From Calditrichota bacterium (GTDB taxonomy: Bacteria > Zhuqueibacterota > Zhuqueibacteria > Residuimicrobiales > Krinioviventaceae): a DNA stretch of 7,301 nucleotides. The number at the start of each line of letters is the position of its first letter. The first letter of the stretch is position 1. The stretch spans positions 1 to 7,301 of the forward strand of contig RPQV01000166.1 in NCBI GenBank assembly GCA_003818595.1, in the 5' to 3' direction. This document shows positions 6,213-7,301 of the stretch, piece by piece. A program made the translations under genes and the position numbers. The notes below the pieces were generated by a model, which saw nothing but the letters and a program-made list of their open reading frames with translations, was not told the origin of the DNA and did not search any database.

Positions 6213-7301
6213 ATGAATTTCAAAATAACAGGAATACTCGCGCTCTTTTTAACCCTCGGCATCGTCGCCGTCATATTTCTCAACAAACAGGAAAAACAAA
6301 AAGAAGAGACAAAAAAAACCGAAGAAAAACTGCTCAACATCGAAAAGGAACAGGTGACGGACATCTATCTCCAGCCTTCCGCCATTCATTGTCAGAAGGA
6401 CAGCGCTGTGGGTTGGAAGATCCTCTCCCCCATTCAAACCGATGGCGATAAAAGCGCCATCGACGGCTTGTTGGGGATGTTCAGCTATGCCAAAATCGAA
6501 AGAACGGTCTCTTCTGATCCTGCGGAATACAACACCTACGGTCTGCATGACGCGGCGGCACGTATGGTCCTCACTCATCAAAAGGGAACAGATACCCTGT
6601 ACGTCGGGGATTCGAGTCCAACGGGTTCCTTTGTTTTTGCCCGGAAAAGCGGTTCACCGGATGTTTTCCTGACCAGCACGACACTGCAGTCCAACGTCAG
6701 GAAAACCCTGTTCGATTTACGCAACAAGAGCGTCCTCGGCTTTGAGACCGCGCAGGTGCGTTCACTGCACTTGCAGAATCAGCATGGAGAATTCGAACTC
6801 GTCAAGAACGGCGCCGACTGGTCGCTTGAAAAACCGACGAATCAAGCAGCCGATAAAACAAAAGTGGACAAGGTCATTAATCGACTGAACAGCGAAAAGG
6901 CGAAAGAATATGTGGATGAAAATCCCACAGACCTAAAGCCGTACGGGCTCGATCGTCCGGCTATTCGCATAGATTTGGCCTTGGGGGAAAATATGGCGCG
7001 CAAAACGCTCTTCATCGGCAAAGCAAAAGAGAGTCAATTCTACGCTCGAGATGACGCGCGGACACCGGTGTTTCTGGTGGATTCCGCATTTGTGAATCTT
7101 CTCAATCCCACGCTGTTTGATTTGCGAAATAAAAAACTCACCGATGCCAACGCATCGGATATCACTCGGTTTGAGCTGGAATTTTCCGGTGAAACAATTG
7201 TTTGCAATAAAGATACATCGGGAGTGTGGAGCATCGAAAAACCCGAACCACGAAAAGCGAAAAGTTGGAAAATGTCTTCCATCACCCGCGAAGCTGCGGA
7301 G
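6213..7301 (+). CDS. DUF4340-family membrane-anchored repeat protein (3' end outside window)
   Basis: The frame is open from ATG 6213 through the window end (363 codons, no stop). GGGAGA (6201-6206) lies six bases before the ATG. Residues 5-23 form one hydrophobic segment, a membrane anchor or uncleaved signal; no lipobox Cys is visible. A Lys/Glu-rich linker (24-47) follows. The rest consists of a repeat of about 135 residues: W68, YGL 109-111 and FDLRNK 167-172 recur at W203, YGL 244-246 and FDLRNK 302-307, and a third unit opens at W339. Each unit begins with a W-x-hydrophobic-x-x-P motif (WKILSP, WSLEKP, WSIEKP). This matches DUF4340, whose genes often accompany GldG-like genes. Function is unknown; a structural or scaffold role outside the membrane is a guess. 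Confidence 0.85.
   Translation, partial: MNFKITGILALFLTLGIVAVIFLNKQEKQKEETKKTEEKLLNIEKEQVTDIYLQPSAIHCQKDSAVGWKILSPIQTDGDKSAIDGLLGMFSYAKIERTVSSDPAEYNTYGLHDAAARMVLTHQKGTDTLYVGDSSPTGSFVFARKSGSPDVFLTSTTLQSNVRKTLFDLRNKSVLGFETAQVRSLHLQNQHGEFELVKNGADWSLEKPTNQAADKTKVDKVINRLNSEKAKEYVDENPTDLKPYGLDRPAIRIDLALGENMARKTLFIGKAKESQFYARDDARTPVFLVDSAFVNLLNPTLFDLRNKKLTDANASDITRFELEFSGETIVCNKDTSGVWSIEKPEPRKAKSWKMSSITREAAE

Noticed and set aside
6310..6319. A run of eight A residues early in the DUF4340 gene as a phase-variation or slippage site.
   Set aside because: It encodes part of a Lys-rich linker (T-K-K-T) and an eight-base A-run is expected from AAA codons; nothing else suggests contingency switching.

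Overview
This window is ordinary bacterial chromosome: eleven supported features, all genes on the + strand and packed tightly. It joins the 3' half of a translation and ribosome-maturation operon to a GldA/GldF/GldG-like ABC-transporter module. There are no RNA genes, mobile elements, CRISPR arrays or phage genes, and no clear sign of recent transfer.

Region 1 (1-2732) follows the classic order infB (3' end only), ylxP (DUF503), rbfA, truB, ribF, rpsO. The genes abut or overlap by 1 to 4 bases, except for short gaps before rbfA and truB. Together they cover translation initiation (IF-2), 30S maturation (RbfA, probably YlxP), tRNA psi55 formation (TruB), FMN/FAD synthesis (RibF) and a 30S ribosomal protein (S15). 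The pnp gene, which follows rpsO in many bacteria, is absent here.

Region 2 (2733-6135) starts after a 78-base gap with no evident terminator. It holds an ATPase, a membrane permease and a large membrane-anchored auxiliary protein, linked by two 4-base ATGA overlaps, each with a strong Shine-Dalgarno sequence. The module ends at a textbook intrinsic terminator. The family is named after Flavobacterium gliding-motility proteins but is widespread in non-gliding bacteria, and its substrate is generally unknown.

Region 3 (6136-7301) is a short intergenic stretch followed by a DUF4340-type membrane-anchored protein that runs off the window end. Its extracytoplasmic part is built from repeats of about 135 residues. 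DUF4340 genes commonly sit next to GldG-like genes, so it probably belongs functionally to region 2 despite the intervening terminator.

The organism cannot be named with confidence. Strong GGAGG-type ribosome binding sites argue against a typical Bacteroidota member, which rarely use them. The TruB active-site context and the Gld-like module would fit a lineage near the FCB group (for example Calditrichota or KSB1-like) or another deep-branching Gram-negative, but this is inference. The best candidate for something under-described is the Gld-like ABC plus DUF4340 module.
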